From Prunella strophiata (taxonomy: Eukaryota; Chordata; Aves; Passeriformes; Prunellidae), in the NCBI GenBank assembly GCA_036583965.1, contig JAZBQD010000021.1, positions 18,421,766 to 18,485,765 on the forward strand: a stretch of 64,000 nucleotides of DNA, written 5' to 3'. Below are positions 34,337 to 46,390 of the stretch, piece after piece. Each line of letters opens with the position of its first letter. Within the stretch, counting starts at the first letter, position 1. The notes under the pieces were generated by a model. That model did no database searches, was not told where the DNA came from, and saw only the letters and a list, made by a program, of their open reading frames with translations. A program made the translations under genes and the position numbers.

Positions 34337-34774
34337 TAAAGATATGATTTATGTGGATCTGTTGCATGGGGCAGGATACCTATGTCACCTATGGGGATGG
34401 TGATGGGGTGGCAATTTGTCTGTGCTGGAGCAACCAGTCAGCCTTAGTTTAAATCCCTTCCTTCATCCAGTGCAACAATAATATCTTTTGGACAAGGGAT
34501 TTTGGAAAAGTTGAAATGTTTGCTTTACAAAACAGACATAAAATTTCTCCTTCAAGGTGCTAAATTTGTGCTGAGCTGGTCCAAAACACGACTGCATCTG
34601 GCTGTGTCTTGTGTCTGCCACTAAAAAAATGTCCTAAATTCCAGACAACCTCTGGGGCTTTGAAATAAAACTCATTAATCCTGCATTTGAATTTAATATT
34701 TGAAATTTTATCCTAATCTTTTTTTTTTCTTCCACATGAATTAACTTTAGAATACTTGGAAAGGAACACAAGGG

Positions 34775-34843
34775 TGGGTTTTTTCTTTTCTTTTTCTTTT
34801 ATTTTTTTTTTTTTTTTTTTGTGAGAGAGAGAGAGGGGGGGAG
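34775..34843. repeat. T-rich run followed by GA repeat
   Basis: A TTTTC/T-rich run through about 34,820 is followed by a GAGAGAGAGAG repeat and a G7 run. It is simple sequence only. Confidence 0.9.
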
Positions 34844-37360
34844 AACATTCTTAACAAAGGGTATAAAATTAAACTAAATTTGACCTCTGCCTTTAGCAGA
34901 TTTTCCACCTGGTCTGTGCAGGAAATCAACTTCTATATAGCAGCTCTTTCATAAGGAATAACATACATGAGTCTGTAAGTGACAGTTTTTCTTGGGTGGA
35001 CAACAATGTTAGTTACTTTTTATGATTAATTGATAAATGTTTTGATATGGTGCCTGGGCTCAGAGTCAAAAATCACTCCAGTTAGATGATCCAACACTTG
35101 GGAAGCTGAGCCAATTACAGCTCAGGCACAGTGAAAACAATTCTAAAATATTTGAGCCTAAAAATGTGCATAGTTGTTAAGGAATCTTACATGTGGGTGT
35201 ATGGTGGTATCCTGAATTACAACGACTTGGTGGGCCAATTTCTTCAGGAATGCAGGGAAGTGCAGGGATTCGAGACTCTTGCATCTATATTTCAAAAGAC
35301 TTGGGAAAACAGAAGAACCACATGGGCGCTTGTGGCTGGGCACGTGCTGAGGAAAACCAGAGCATGGGCCAAAATGTGCTTTTAGTCCCTTGGGTTGCAC
35401 AAATCCTTTTGCTTTTTTGGGAAGGTTTTCGGTTTCGAGTCTCCTTCCCTTGACTCTTAACCTCCTCTGAGCTTGCTCTCTTCTTTTTATAGGCTCCAGA
35501 ACTCACTTTCTACACCAGGCTTCTGACTTTCATCCTCAGATTTGCACCCTGATGGATTTTTAAATGGTCCATGAGGAGCAGGATTTCACGTCTGTGATCA
35601 GGTTGCCCCTACCAGCAGGGTGGGCTGGACTCAGAGGTTTTAGGTACAGCCCAGCACCAAAAAAACTACATTAGACACAGCTTTTGGAGATCCTCCAAAA
35701 GAATAAACTTATTTGCAATTAGAGTTTATTTTCTCAGATTATTGGGAGAAAGAAAAATCACTGTATTTTTCCTTCTACAGGTAAGTGAATACAGAGACTT
35801 TTTTTCAGTGGGATTTTGGGGTCATCAACTCAAAGACCATTTGGAAAACTCCCTGTTGCAGATTGCTGATGGCTTTGTGTGTGACAGAGCTGTTCCAAAC
35901 AAAGTCAGTGGAAATAGAATTTTTTTTTTTCTGGTTCCCCTACCTTCAGTTCCTAAAATGTTACATGGAGATTTTGAGGAATGTGTGCCTGGAATTCAGT
36001 GCCACCAGAGCTCTGGGAACTGAGGGGCAAATCCTGAACTTCAGGAATTTCAGGGGTTTTTGGCTGTTCAGCATTTTCCATGCAAGGATCTAATCCTAGC
36101 CCCAAGAATCTCACTGTCTTCAATGGATTTTTATTCCAAGGCCAAGCTTCACCTTGGAAAAATTAATGGAGACAGCTTCTGCTGGAGGCTGTTTGACATC
36201 ACTAAGGCCACCAGCTTCTGAAAGGCTTGAAGATATTTGAATAGAATTAAATCTAGATATCACTGCACCTTTTTAGAGCCCTTGACTCTTGTGAAGGAAG
36301 TGAGGAGAGCTGAAGAACATATTTTCAAATGGAAGAGCATCTTTCTTATCCTTGTTTTCCAGTGAAGATCCAGTCTGCTATGTGGTTATAAATGCAATTT
36401 CCTCAGAAACTGTTTCATTTCAGGCACTATTTGAATGGCATGACACCCCCTTCCCAACCCTCCCTCCATCCCTGACACCCTGTTTTGATCCTGGCTGCTG
36501 GATCCAAACACACTCCTGCTTTCACTTTATTTAACCCTGGAGGATTTCATAGCTGTTGATCCAAAAGGAAAATTTCTACCAGCACACTGTAAGCTTTACT
36601 GCTCATGACTTCTTAATCATGCAGATTTTATTTCATGTTAAGCTAGCAACTGAACTCTTCTAATAAACAGAGTGAAATCTAATTAGGCTACTGGAGGGGA
36701 ATAGAAGAATTTATCCTCCTCCAGACACACAGACATTAGGAATTCTTCCTCAAACATACAGCCAGGCTTCCTGGCAGCCCTCTCCCCCAAAGAGTGGCTA
36801 ATGATCCTGCTAATTTGCACTTAGCTGATACTGCAAGGAGTTCCTCACAGATGGAAAATATACTTCTTCCATGAGCTCATACAGGGCAGCAGGGCCTCGT
36901 GGATTGTGCACAGAGAAGAAGAAATCCCAGCTCCTAATCCCACAGCTCCCACTCCTCGCTGTGTGGTCTCTCTCTCTCAGTTTCTCCATGCACAATCTTG
37001 CTGTTCATTCATGGGCTTGTGGTGATTACTCACTCTTTTTTCTGTGTTCCCAAAGCAGAAGGCACAATTAAAGCACTGAAACTCTGTGGTTAGAGACTCA
37101 ACAGTACCTCCAGAGCATCTGTAGAGGAGATTGACAGCACAGATGAATTTGGCTGATTTCTGGTTTTCACTGGGCTCGTAATTATTTCAAGTATTGCTGG
37201 GGAGAGGGAGATCAGAAACCACCTGGCCTTGGGGAAGCCAACTCCCATGGAAGGGGACACATCTTCCCACAAGAGGCCACACAGCTACACCCAACCCCTC
37301 AGGGACATCTCCATGCACACAATCATCCCTGCACAGCCCTGGTCCCTCCAAAGGGGTGAT

Positions 37361-37523
37361 GCTCCCCAGAGAATGTGGAGTCACCATCCCTGGATGCATT
37401 CAAAGAACACACACACGTGGCACTTTGGGATATGGTGCAGTGGGCATGGTGGTGATAGGTCAAAGGTTGGACTGCATGGTTTGGGAGGGCTTTTCCAACC
37501 TTGATTAGCCTGTGATTCTATGA
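37361..37523 (+). mobile_element. CR1 LINE 3' fragment, sense
   Basis: The plus strand shows 'GGAGTCACCATCCCTGGATGC', 'GTGGCACTTTGGGATATGG', 'AAAGGTTGGACTGCATGG' and 'GGGCTTTTCCAACCTTGATTAG', ending in GTGATTCTATGA. This is the canonical CR1 3' terminus. The copy is about 160 bp, 5'-truncated and non-coding. Confidence 0.92.
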
Positions 37524-38038
37524 AAACACCTCAAGTTTTTACCCCTTACAACCAAAAGCAGCTCAGCCAGGCAGTGGGGTCAAGCTTGGCCTCTCTGCTG
37601 GTTTGGGCTGGGGTTGATGAATCTTGCAAGGGGCAGGGAGTCCTCCAGCACATTTCCTCACTGTTCCCTGCAAAAGACATCCCAGATGTCCCCCAGCAGT
37701 CCCAGCTGACATTGGGAACCAAGGGATATATGTCCAGAATTTACTGGGAAAGTGTGAATACCATGGGAGCAACAGGTAAACCCAAGGCATGCAACCCTCC
37801 CCAGGAATTGGTGCTCAAGGCTTTTCCCCAAGCCTGTGTGTTTTCCATCAGTTTCTTCTCAGATGGAGAGCTCTCATGTCCTTTTCCAAGACTGTTTAGC
37901 CCTTCCAGTTTCTTGTCAGAGTTGTTCCTATAAACCACCAGTCGTTTCTTTGGTTTGAATAAAGGTCAGGGAGAGAATATAGGAGTAAATGTTAATATAA
38001 AACCAGAATAAAAGCTGGGGGTTGTTCATAAGCAAATA
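37524..38038. other. Unique non-coding sequence between two CR1 copies
   Basis: A 137-codon plus-strand frame (37,520-37,933) has no recognisable domain and starts at the CR1 terminus. Nothing else stands out. Confidence 0.5.
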
Positions 38039-38214
38039 GAATCATAAAATTATAGGATCATAGAATGGTTAGAGTTGGAAGGGACTTCAAAGCTCATCTT
38101 GTTCCAACCCCCTGCCATGGGCAGGGACACCTTCTACTAGATCCAGGTTGCTCCAAGCCCCATCCAGCCTGGTCTTGGACACTTCCAGGGCTGGGGCAGC
38201 CACAGCTTCTTTGG
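38039..38214 (-). mobile_element. CR1 LINE 3' fragment, antisense
   Basis: This is the best-preserved CR1 terminus in the window, in minus orientation. The plus strand reads ATCATAGAATGG, 'GAGTTGGAAGGGACTTCAAAG', 'TTCCAACCCCCTGCCATGGG', 'CAGGGACACCTTCTACTAG', 'TTGCTCCAAGCCCCATCC' and 'GGGGCAGCCACAGCTTCT'. It is 5'-truncated at about 38,214. It faces the copy at 37,361-37,523, which is in the opposite orientation 0.5 kb away. Confidence 0.95.
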
Positions 38215-41200
38215 ATAATAAAGCAGGATGTGACCCAGCCCCTGGTAATCTCAGGAGACAACTTTCCCTTGATGACATTAGGGCAGAGTGCCAGTAGCTC
38301 TGGCCCCTAGGGATGTAAATATTTCAGGAAGGATTCAGGTCCTGCTGAGCACAGGTTTGTTCAGGGAAGGGTGTAACTCCAGGAGAGGGAGGAGAAGACC
38401 TTCCTCCTCATATTTCAGATTTTTAAAAGTCAAAACACAAAAAGTTCCAGAAAAAAACAACCCTGCAGCGGGCTGAAGCTGATGTATCTTTTTCTAACAC
38501 ATGGAGCTTTTGTGAAATGAAATCCCTGGCCTGAAACCTGGAGGCATGGCTTGCTTTTAACTTTTACTTTATTCAGGCAAACCTCCAGCTGATGTGAGAG
38601 AGCACTGGGTCACATTAGGATTTGGCCCACAAGGGCAGAGCAGAGCCAAGCTCAATGTCACATAAACATTTTAACTGGAGACTGGGCTTTCTGCAGGATC
38701 CCAGGGATGGAGCAGGGCTGTGATCTGGTCCTCTGTGAGGCATGCAAGGAGGTTAAACTGCCTAGAGCATGAAGAGAGCAGGATCCAAACATCTGCACGA
38801 CCATCTGTATCATCTCTTCCTCTTCCCAGAGATGTCTGGAATATTGTCTGTTCTGTGTGATGGGTAGAAACGAGCTAAAAACTGCTTAACCTGTTCCCTG
38901 TGGGTGAAAAAAAATATCAGAAATCAACCCCTGGGTTGTTCATGCTGAAGTGGGAAGTGTGTTCTCGCTGCTGCTGAGGTATGAAGAGGGCATATTGTTC
39001 ATTTAAACCACACTCTATAGTTTTTGCAGCAGTAAAGTATTTTTGAAAGTTTACAGCTGTAGGAGAAATTCCCTGGAGCTTATCCGTCAGTTTTCTGCCA
39101 ATCAGAGAGCTGAAGGCACTCAGGTTTGGGCTCCAGAAGTGACATTTTAGTGTTACACGTCTGAAATGTGGAGCAGTTTCGAGAGAGAGCATCCTGACAG
39201 GTTTGGAACTCTGAAGAAATGGTTTTCTGGTGCCAAGCTACACAGTCTGGGAAACACTGCACGCCACACTCGCTCCTGTGCCTCTGCCAGAACCCAAAAT
39301 ATCGACTCAAAAGAGAACAAGAAGTATGGCTCAGGACTCTGGTTTGTGGATGCATTTCAAGCAGGAGCTCTCTCTAATATTTAATGTATGAACTGCTCTC
39401 TCAGCCATAAGAATTCCATATAAGAGGAGGTCCATGTTCAAGTAGATCACGTAGCAACGCCATGGAGAAAGGGAGAGACTCTGCAGGAAAGAAAATGTCC
39501 AAGGCTGACCAAAAAAACATCTCCAGTGTGGAGGAAATGGTAAAACTTGGGCCAATCCACTGTAAGCCCATTAATTTATAAGTTTAAAAGTTGTTTGAGA
39601 GTGGTTTCTGAGAGGGAGAAACACAGGCATCTGAGAAGGTGTGGATGCTAAAGCATTGATGTGGGAGCCATCCTTCAGGGAGCAAGAGTGCCAGGCCATG
39701 CCTGTCTCCACAAAATGGTCAGAAAGAGGAGACTGAAAGCCCTTTAGAATTATTGCTTCAAAATAAACCCAAAAGAATGGTTATGAGATGGAAAAAAAAA
39801 ATTATTTTCTCAGTATTACTTTATTTAAGTAGAGCAGAGAAGAGCTGGGAGAGGAACAGGCCACATTTTTGCTCTTCATGAATGGTTTTGCAATGCTCTT
39901 TAATGGGATGATAAGAACAGAGCATCTTTTAATTAAGGCCTGGGATGAATCAATTTGCAATAACTTATTTTAGCTGGCTGGGGAAGGAGCTTGCACTGCC
40001 ATAGGCAGGTTTATCCACAGGAATATCCCTGGAATGTGACTGCTTCAACCCCAGTTAGGGCTGGAAACAGCTCCTTGAAGGGGAACAGCTCAGATGTGGT
40101 TCTCATATCTCTCCTGAAGAGCCCTGCCAGGACACCAGGGGAGAGGATCTCTGAGCTCAGCCCCTTCTGATGTCCTTGAATGTGGGAAGTTTAATATTTT
40201 AGAACACTCTGTCACGGATTCGATGACTTTGGCCCAGCACCTTCTGTTTATTGTTAATGAAAGTCAATAGAAGTGTGGAAAAGTACAAAATGTCAACCTA
40301 TGACCTTGTGAAATCCATGGCAGGAGAGAGCAAAGAAAGAAAACCACCCTTTGGTACACTCTTGGTCCCTCCTGCTGTGTTGGGATCCAGAAGTAAAAGG
40401 CTTTTTCCTCAGGACTGGGGTTTAGCAAGTCAGGAATTTTGTCTCTCCTTGTTTTCCTTGCAGTTAGTTAAATCCTTAGGCTCCTGTTAACAACTCCAAG
40501 TTGATTTTTAGTGTTAAAATGCTGAAACCTAATTTTCGTTTAACAATTTTTCTCTTGGAGGCCAACATCAAATTAGTGTGTTTTCCACTGGCAGCCCCTA
40601 GTAATTTGGTAGGCAGGAGGCTCACACATACTTAAGTTATTCAATACATTTTGTTATACTCTGTACAAGAAACCCAGTCAGAAAAGGCTGATTTATGATA
40701 TTCCTCAGGTTTCCTGCTACTTTAAACCACCAGCATCCCATGGCCAAGCCCTTCAGAGGCAGCCAGCACATCTGGCCCAGAGTGCTCCTGTCACCTATGG
40801 CCAAAATGCCATATTTATAATCAAGTCATCATAGAAAAGAAAGAATTGATTATGATGAAGAGGGAAAAAAAAAAAAAAATGGAAATCTAAAAAAAGCAAA
40901 TTTATCAGCGGACATTTGAAAATATGTTCGGGTGGGTTTTTTTCCAAACATCCATCCCAGACAAAGAGGAGCCCACAGCACAGTGAGCAGGTTTATTGGA
41001 TGTAGTGCAATCACCTCTTTTAGCCTAATTAAAAATTACTGAATGCTTTGATTTTCCCATTTCACCCATTTTTAATGCCTATTTTGTTTTCCATTTATAC
41101 AGACAACCCATCCCCTGGCTGAAGCCAAAGCTCCACAGTCCATGTGAAATCCCACCTGCAATTCTGCAACTGCCTGTGAAGAAGTGAGTCCTGCTCCTCA

Positions 41201-42057
41201 CAAAGTGTATTTTAGCTGCCCTCCTCAGGGATTTCAGGCTTATGCAGTCCCTGTGTCTGGGTTGTATCTGTGTATCCATCTGTCAAATGGGATCAATGAG
41301 CCAAACTCTCCCTAAATATTAACTTCCTACATGTTTCATAAAATACTCAGAGGCAGAAATCTGGCTTAATGTCCTCCTTAAAGGGAAAGCTGGATTGCCT
41401 GTCTGTGCTGTAAAAATCATACACAAATCCACAGGGCATCAAATGAGGCTCACAGCACAAATCCTTAATTTTTCTCATAAAACCACAGGTTTCAAATGTG
41501 CTGCATAATAAAGAGAGTGAAACACCTGCAGTGTTCAGGCTGGTCCAGGCTGTGAGGTCAGGCAGGGGTTTGGGGTTGCAGGACATATAAACTGGCATGA
41601 GCAGGGATTTCTGTGCACCCCAAAAAGGGCACAGGCAAAGATGTATTTTCTTCTCTGGAAGATGCATTTACAGAGATTCATTTTTAATAAGAGGGTTGTA
41701 AAGGAAACCTATAGATGACAACAAACAGAGGCTCTGTGTGTCACACCCTGGAATGCTGCTGTGGAACTGGGAAGAGCTGCAAAGGTTCAACATTTCTGAA
41801 AAGCTGATCACTGAGTATTTCTACTCAGCTTCCTCTGCCAGAGGAAAATGAAATTTTCCAAATCTGTGCCAAACTCTGACGTTCATGAGCAGTTCCTCAA
41901 GTAGGTTTGGATGATGTAACCAATAATCATGAATCCCTCCTCCACTTTCTAAATTATATCTGGCTGGGATGAATTTTTATGTGGATAACACAACCAATGT
42001 CTGAAAGACTCTGCTTGTGCTAAACCTTATTATGCACTTGCATTATGACACATAAAA
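38215..42057. other. AT-rich non-coding sequence
   Basis: No gene is supported. Open frames reach 106 codons (41,347-41,667, minus) without recognisable content. There is an A run at about 40,865-40,879. No CR1, tandem array or CpG-rich segment is seen. Confidence 0.55.
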
Positions 42058-42238
42058 TTCAGGGAAAAAAGGAATTCTGCCTCATGAGGGTGGTGAGGCC
42101 CTGGCACAGGTGCCCAGAGCAGCTGTGGCTGTCCCTGGATCCCTGGAAGTGCCCAAGGCCAGGCTGGAAGACCTTGGAGCCACTTGGGATAGTGAAACAT
42201 GTCCCTGCCCATGGATGGGGTGGCACTGGATGTGTGAC
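42058..42238 (+). mobile_element. CR1 LINE 3' fragment, sense
   Basis: The plus strand shows 'CTCATGAGGGTGGTGAGGCC', 'CTGGCACAGGTGCCCAGAGC', 'AGCTGTGGCTGTCCCTGG', 'GAAGTGCCCAAGGCCAGGCT' and 'CATGTCCCTGCCCATGG'. These are the CR1 3' blocks in sense order. It stops before the terminal octamers, so it is truncated at both ends or diverged at its 3' end. Confidence 0.92.
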
Positions 42239-43345
42239 CCCATAAACAGCTGGAGAAATAAATAAAAAAGAAAAATCCTCAAAATAATTGTTGCAATCTT
42301 AGGCACCTTTTGCCCTGCAGCCCAAACACACACTTCTATCTATGAATTCCTAGGTGAGAATAAAATGAAATTCAAATTGATGATGCCATTCTTGGAGGAA
42401 GGAGGCTTTGTGTTCTCTGTATGTGCCCAGCCAGGCACTCACAGATCATGGGTAAATACAGAATGAGCATTTAAATACAAATATGGAGGTTGCACACTCA
42501 TATTTAAAACTCAGATTTTTTTTTTTTTTTTCTGATAGAAGATTCACTTTTAATGGGGGAGAGACCAGACAATGAGGCCACCTTGCCCTGGCTCCAGAGC
42601 TAAAGGGAAAACTGGGAGAGAAACTCAAACCTGCAGCCAGAGTGGAAAACAGGAACAGGTCAGTGACCACTTGGAGATATCAGGGTGAGGGGAACTCGAC
42701 TTAGGGGTCTAAAGAACCTCTTATCACCCAGGAGGGACTGATAGAGGAGGATTAATGGTGCTCAAATACTTCCTGGCAATGACCTTCCTGCAGCCATTCC
42801 TTCTCCTTCACAAGGGCTTTGTTTGCCCAACAATAACAGGGGTCATAATTTATTTAGCTTGTGGTTTTACTTCTTCCTTTTATCAAAGGATTTGAAGAAA
42901 ATCAGAGCTGGTGGCAGTTCTTGGATTGTCCATTAAAAATGGCACAAGAAAGCAAAAATTCTGTGAGATTTCTGCAACTGAATCTGATTTTTATTGCATT
43001 GATTTCCTGCCATTACAGCAATAAATCTGCCCCTTACTTCATGAATCTTATTTTATTAATCTGGCCGTTTGCATTCATTAAATACTTCCAGAAATCAAGA
43101 CTGGACAATGATGCTAATTGGAATATTAATTTTCTTTGTTTAGAGGATTCTCTTACTTTGCCATTATATGACAGGTCTATGTGAAAGTGTGTGCAAAATT
43201 CAGGAACATGGAAGAAATTTCATGAAATTGTGCATGGAGTAAAGGTTTCTGACTGAAATCTGTGCTTCATGCAGGGCCATCACGTGTCAGCATCAGCTTT
43301 GCCTTCAAAGGAGGTTGGAGTGAGGTGGAATTTGGTTTCTTCTCC
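42239..43345. other. AT-rich non-coding sequence
   Basis: No gene is supported. A T run lies near 42,517-42,531. A 107-codon plus-strand frame (42,861-43,184) has no recognisable content. Confidence 0.55.
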
Positions 43346-43581
43346 CAAGTAACAAGTGGAAACAGCCTCAGGTTATGCCAGGAGGTTGGATATTAGGGAA
43401 TATTTCTTCACTGAAAGGTTTGTTAAGCACTGGAAAAGGCTGCCCAGGGCAGTGGTTGAGTCACCATTCCTGCAGGGATTTATGACATGTGTCACCTGGG
43501 GGCATGGGTTAGTGCTGGGATAAGGGATGGACTCAATGATCTAAGGGGTCTTTCCCAAGCTAAATGATTCCATAATTCTAA
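43346..43581 (+). mobile_element. CR1 LINE 3' fragment, sense
   Basis: The plus strand shows 'CAGCCTCAGGTTATGCCAGG', 'AGGTTGGATATTAGGGAAT', 'TTAAGCACTGGAAAAGGCTG', 'CCCAGGGCAGTGGTTGAGTC', 'GGGATGGACTCAATGATC' and 'GGGGTCTTTCCCAAGC', ending in ATGATTCCATAATTCTA. It is a diverged but complete 3' end, 5'-truncated. Confidence 0.93.
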
Positions 43582-46357
43582 ATTCTCATTTTTTCCCCTA
43601 CTTTTCTGACTTTACTATAAGTTTTTTAATGGTATGATTTCATTCCTTTTATTTTTTTACTTTCAATAATCCCAATGGGGGAAAAAAATGAAAAAAGAAA
43701 AAAGAAAAGTCTTCTTTGGAAATATTTGAAATATTCTCAACTGGAAAAATAATATCTTTTAATAGATGGATAGTCATGCAAACACACTGCTGCCTAGCAC
43801 AACAAAACCAGCCTGGATCCCTGGGAATGGCATCCATTGGGGAGGCAGCAGGAATTCTGCAAGGAATTAATACACCAGGTTTGAACCTGTGGGGGTGAGG
43901 GCTCCAGTCTGGGCTCTGCTTGGGAAGGAAAATAATAAATCAGGGAAAATCAGTGTGGTGGTCTCATTAGCACTCGTTACAGAGATCAGCCACACGATTT
44001 GGGGCCGTTGGCAGCTTTTTGCTGGGTAAATCCAGGGCTGGAATAACAACATTTACTGCAGGTTAGGTTTGAGGAGCACTGGAAGGGGGAGAAGTTTGCA
44101 CAAAGCCTGGCTGTACCCAGGCCAGTGTTAACATTTCCTTTACTCCCATTTGCTCTGAATTCGCTCAGATATTTTGGATCAAAATCATTTTAGAGATTTT
44201 TTCTTAATTAAAAAGAAAAAAAAAGGAGGGAATAAAAAAGACAGACAGGTTTTGAATTGTAAAACATGTAACAGAGCCCATTCTCAACAAGTTTTATGGC
44301 TGTTCAAGGAAATCCCTGAGGTCTATCTTTGAATTAGCTGAATTAGGAAAGATGTAAAACTAATCAGGGTGTTGCCATCCTGATACTCCTTTGTCTGAAG
44401 CACAGGAGTTTTATCTTCTGGTCAAATCATTATAAATGACTTTTTCTAAAGGACTAGTAAATCAAGCAGTTTGCATTTCTTGAAGGATTATGTTTTTTCC
44501 CAATTAAACAACCTCAGCAAATTGCATTTATAAAAAAATTCCCTGTGTTTCCTAAGCATTTTGCAATGCAGTTTGCTACACACCACATCTGAGCAGAGCA
44601 GGGGGGATGGATGTGTGGAGGTATCCCCCCTCTCCTTCCCAGGGGAGGCTCAAAATGAGCCAAATATTCAGCTGATGTAAATCAGTGTTGTTCCAGATCC
44701 TTTTGGACATGATATCGTGCATTAAATCAACAGCCAGCCCCGCACAGCCCACCCCATCCCTGGGCCTGGAATTAAAGCCTGGGCTGCTCAGGAGCTCGTA
44801 CCCAGCAGCCTCAAAGGATTAATTAGGGCTGATATTTATTTCTTTTGATAGGAAACCCAGATGTGTGCAGTTGAGCCAAAAAGCAGAGGGAGAGCCATCC
44901 TGCTTTTCCTTCCAGCAGACAGAGGAAAAGCAGTGTTGCCCACCCAGAGTTAAAGAACAGGAGCAGATAATTATCAGCAAGGAACAATTTGGGGTTTCAT
45001 CATCTGCTAAACCACTTTACCTGGATGATTAGGAACTCATTCAGATAACCTCCACATTTTTTTTTTTTTTTGCTTTCAAATATTTTAAATATGATTGTTG
45101 ATTTATTTGTCTGAAAACTGGGAAGAAAAATATGGAGGGAATAGTCTCACATTCCACAGTTGCAGAAATAAATCAGCTTGGATTTCACTCTAAGCACATG
45201 TTCTTGAATAAGTTATAAGAGCACCTGTCTATTCATTAAGGAGTTTTCCTTCAAATTAATTATTAAGACTGGAAAACAGGCAGTGAAAACACTTTAAATC
45301 ATGAGCAAGTGCAGTACCACCCTTGGTTCCCACAATGGAAAGGGGATCTCCATCAGGAAAAGGTAACTCAGGTTTAGAAGGATGTTACACAGAGCATTTT
45401 TATTTTGAGTGCCATGGCACAGCTTTGGCAATATTATTTCACTCAGAATATTCCCAAAACTGAACCAGGATCAGCTGATTTCACATGAACCACGGAGCAC
45501 TTTTATATTTGTGCAGAATTTCTTTGTCAGCCTTTTGTTCCTGTGGGAAAAATGATCCAGTCCCATAGATAGCACTTTGATTTCTTCATTATAGAAAGAA
45601 AAGAAGCAAAAAGGAGTATTTCCAACCTTTAAACATAATTTAATTTTGGTGTATTTCAGTTATTCTTTCCCAGCCTGTAATCCCCCTTCTTTTCCACTGA
45701 TAAGATGTAAGCAGTAAATCTCTAAAGAGTAGGGATCACCCAAAAAAATATTGTTGAAAAGAAACATGGAAAAATCAGACTTTTAAATAATTTCTTCCCT
45801 TATTCCATTGGAAAGAAAACTCTGAGCACTTTCAAAATATCAATTAATATTTTTGCTAACAATTTCTATTTGTTCTTTTTTTGGTGTGTGTGTACCTGAG
45901 TATTGATTCCCAGTAATGAGACTTCCACTGATTTCACTGAGTTTCGGATGAAATTCCTGGGCAAGATTTGAGCCAGTGATGTAATGATACAAAACTGGAG
46001 AGCCCATTCCTTTTCCCTGATGCAGCCAGCACATTATACTGGAGAAATGCAACATTTTTCCCATCTGAATAATTCCTATAGAATTTCAAGGAGCCTAATT
46101 TTTCTCTCTTTGTCACTGATTGCATCAGTCTGTTTTACAGTATCTTCAAAAATTTAGTCTGTGAGGAAAAAATGGGCTGGACAGCAGCAGACTCACTTTT
46201 TTCTCATTTTTAAAAAATTGTTTTGGATGTTTCTGATATTTGTTTTTGGGGGGAGATGTCAAAATCGGGATTTTGCATCCTTTCCCGGAGCTTCTTTGCA
46301 GCTCGTTAAGCTCCGGTTTTTATTTTGCCTGGGGGCATCTCCACACCTCAAAATCAG

Positions 46358-46359
<2 letters not shown>

Positions 46360-46388
<29 letters not shown>
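46360..46388 (+). repeat. Poly(A) run, A29
   Basis: This is an uninterrupted A29 run with no retroposed sequence recognised upstream. Confidence 0.95.

Positions 46389-46390
<2 letters not shown>

Larger units (their letters stand above)
28471..37360. other. Non-coding sequence without recognised genes
   Basis: No gene is supported in 8.9 kb. Open frames reach 209 codons (31,908-32,537), but that frame crosses a T30 run and matches no family I recognise; a 190-codon frame (29,525-30,097) is likewise unrecognised. Small features inside are a 19-bp tandem duplication at 29,588, T30 at 32,104, a 24-bp tandem duplication at 34,289 and a T-rich plus GA-repeat patch at 34,775-34,843. I see no CR1 copy here. 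Confidence 0.55.

Noticed and set aside
37361..38214. The two opposite-facing CR1 copies as one composite mobile element
   Set aside because: CR1 copies insert independently with 5' truncation. The 0.5 kb between them is unique sequence with no terminal repeats, so two separate insertions are simpler.
46360..46388. Poly(A) runs as tails of processed pseudogenes (also A21 at 4,894, A34 at 19,268, A20 at 50,313, A27 at 61,609)
   Set aside because: None has a recognisable retroposed gene body or poly(A) signal context immediately upstream. They are scored as simple sequence.
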